Below, piece after piece: positions 52,509 through 52,563 of a stretch of DNA of 52,563 bases. The notes below the pieces were generated by a model. The model was not told the origin of the DNA and ran no database searches. It saw only the letters and a list, made by a program, of their open reading frames with translations. Location of the stretch: the NCBI GenBank assembly GCA_946613885.1, contig CAMOGA010000008.1:1-52563 (forward strand), read 5' to 3'. Position 1 is the first letter of the stretch; each line of letters begins with the position of its first letter. This DNA is from an uncultured Pseudomonadota bacterium. GTDB lineage: Bacteria > Pseudomonadota > Alphaproteobacteria > Rs-D84. The position numbers and the translations under genes are program-made.

Positions 52509-52563
52509 CAACAACTTCGTTGTTCAGGGATTCTCGTCCAGATGTACGCCACAAAAAAACACC
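52509..52563. repeat. 55-bp direct repeat, copy 2 (cut by window end)
   Basis: Second copy of 52326-52380; the unit probably continues beyond the window. Confidence 0.85.

Noticed and set aside
52234..52554. Extended frame of the surface lipoprotein through the repeat region
   Set aside because: It crosses a terminator and two repeat copies; the GTG at 52233 has a good ribosome site and directly begins a lipoprotein signal.

Overview
The window is about 52.6 kb of AT-rich, densely packed bacterial chromosome encoding mostly household genes of a Gram-negative alphaproteobacterium. The evidence is TolB, lipoproteins and beta-barrel outer-membrane proteins, an ftsE-ftsX-DUF218-plsC cluster with an HX4E-type PlsC, a ParE of alphaproteobacterial type, and HTH proteins of an alphaproteobacterial S24-repressor type. 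Several small secreted proteins with a KPGYKFKGWK (InlB B-repeat, Flg_new-like) motif and a GRSMIE prepilin suggest an uncultured host-associated lineage such as the gut RF32/'Candidatus Enterousia' group. That placement is inferred from family resemblance only.

Left part (1-12.4 kb): a large Cys-rich secreted protein; a YqaA/DedA membrane protein; an outer-membrane beta-barrel; ftsE-ftsX-ydcF-plsC; tolB with a secreted nuclease; a small ribbon-helix-helix (RHH) protein; a VirB2-like membrane protein; a lipoprotein; class II fructose-bisphosphate aldolase; EF-P; and a KPGYKFKGWK-family secreted protein. The signal peptide of that last gene lies behind a (CA)14 microsatellite that puts the only well-placed start codon out of frame.

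Centre (12.4-31.3 kb): dnaN; a pilin/rluC/asmA/cdaA operon whose last gene is a CdaA-type diadenylate cyclase; uvrC and pgsA; parE flanked by two more secreted-protein genes, each preceded by the same ~200-nt structured leader ending in an attenuator-like terminator; dnaJ with a heat-shock-like promoter; twin HTH-only proteins; a divergent dnaA lacking two key arginines; dprA; two secreted proteins; plsY; and rpsT.

Right part (31.4-52.6 kb): a type IVb pilus pair (PilN secretin and PilL/TcpQ); sufB-sufC; two membrane proteins; ruvX; gatC-orf-gatA-(antisense tRNA-Phe)-gatB; a 56-aa basic protein; miaB; a small autotransporter; an OmpA/Opa-like barrel; a tatD-like and tcdA pair; fabD from a perfect sigma70 promoter with essentially no 5' leader; and a surface-lipoprotein pair of a Slam-like translocator and a TbpB-like lipoprotein. 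The window ends in a 183-bp-spaced repeat carrying a terminator.

Most themes are envelope biogenesis (FtsEX, TolB, AsmA, PlsC/PlsY/PgsA, Slam, autotransporter, porin-like barrels), translation (EF-P, GatCAB, MiaB, TcdA, tRNA-Phe, S20) and DNA metabolism (DnaA, DnaN, ParE, UvrC, DprA, RuvX). The best candidates for undescribed biology are the paired leader RNAs, the CA-repeat contingency locus, the degenerate DnaA, the c-di-AMP synthase in an alphaproteobacterium and the Slam/lipoprotein pair.
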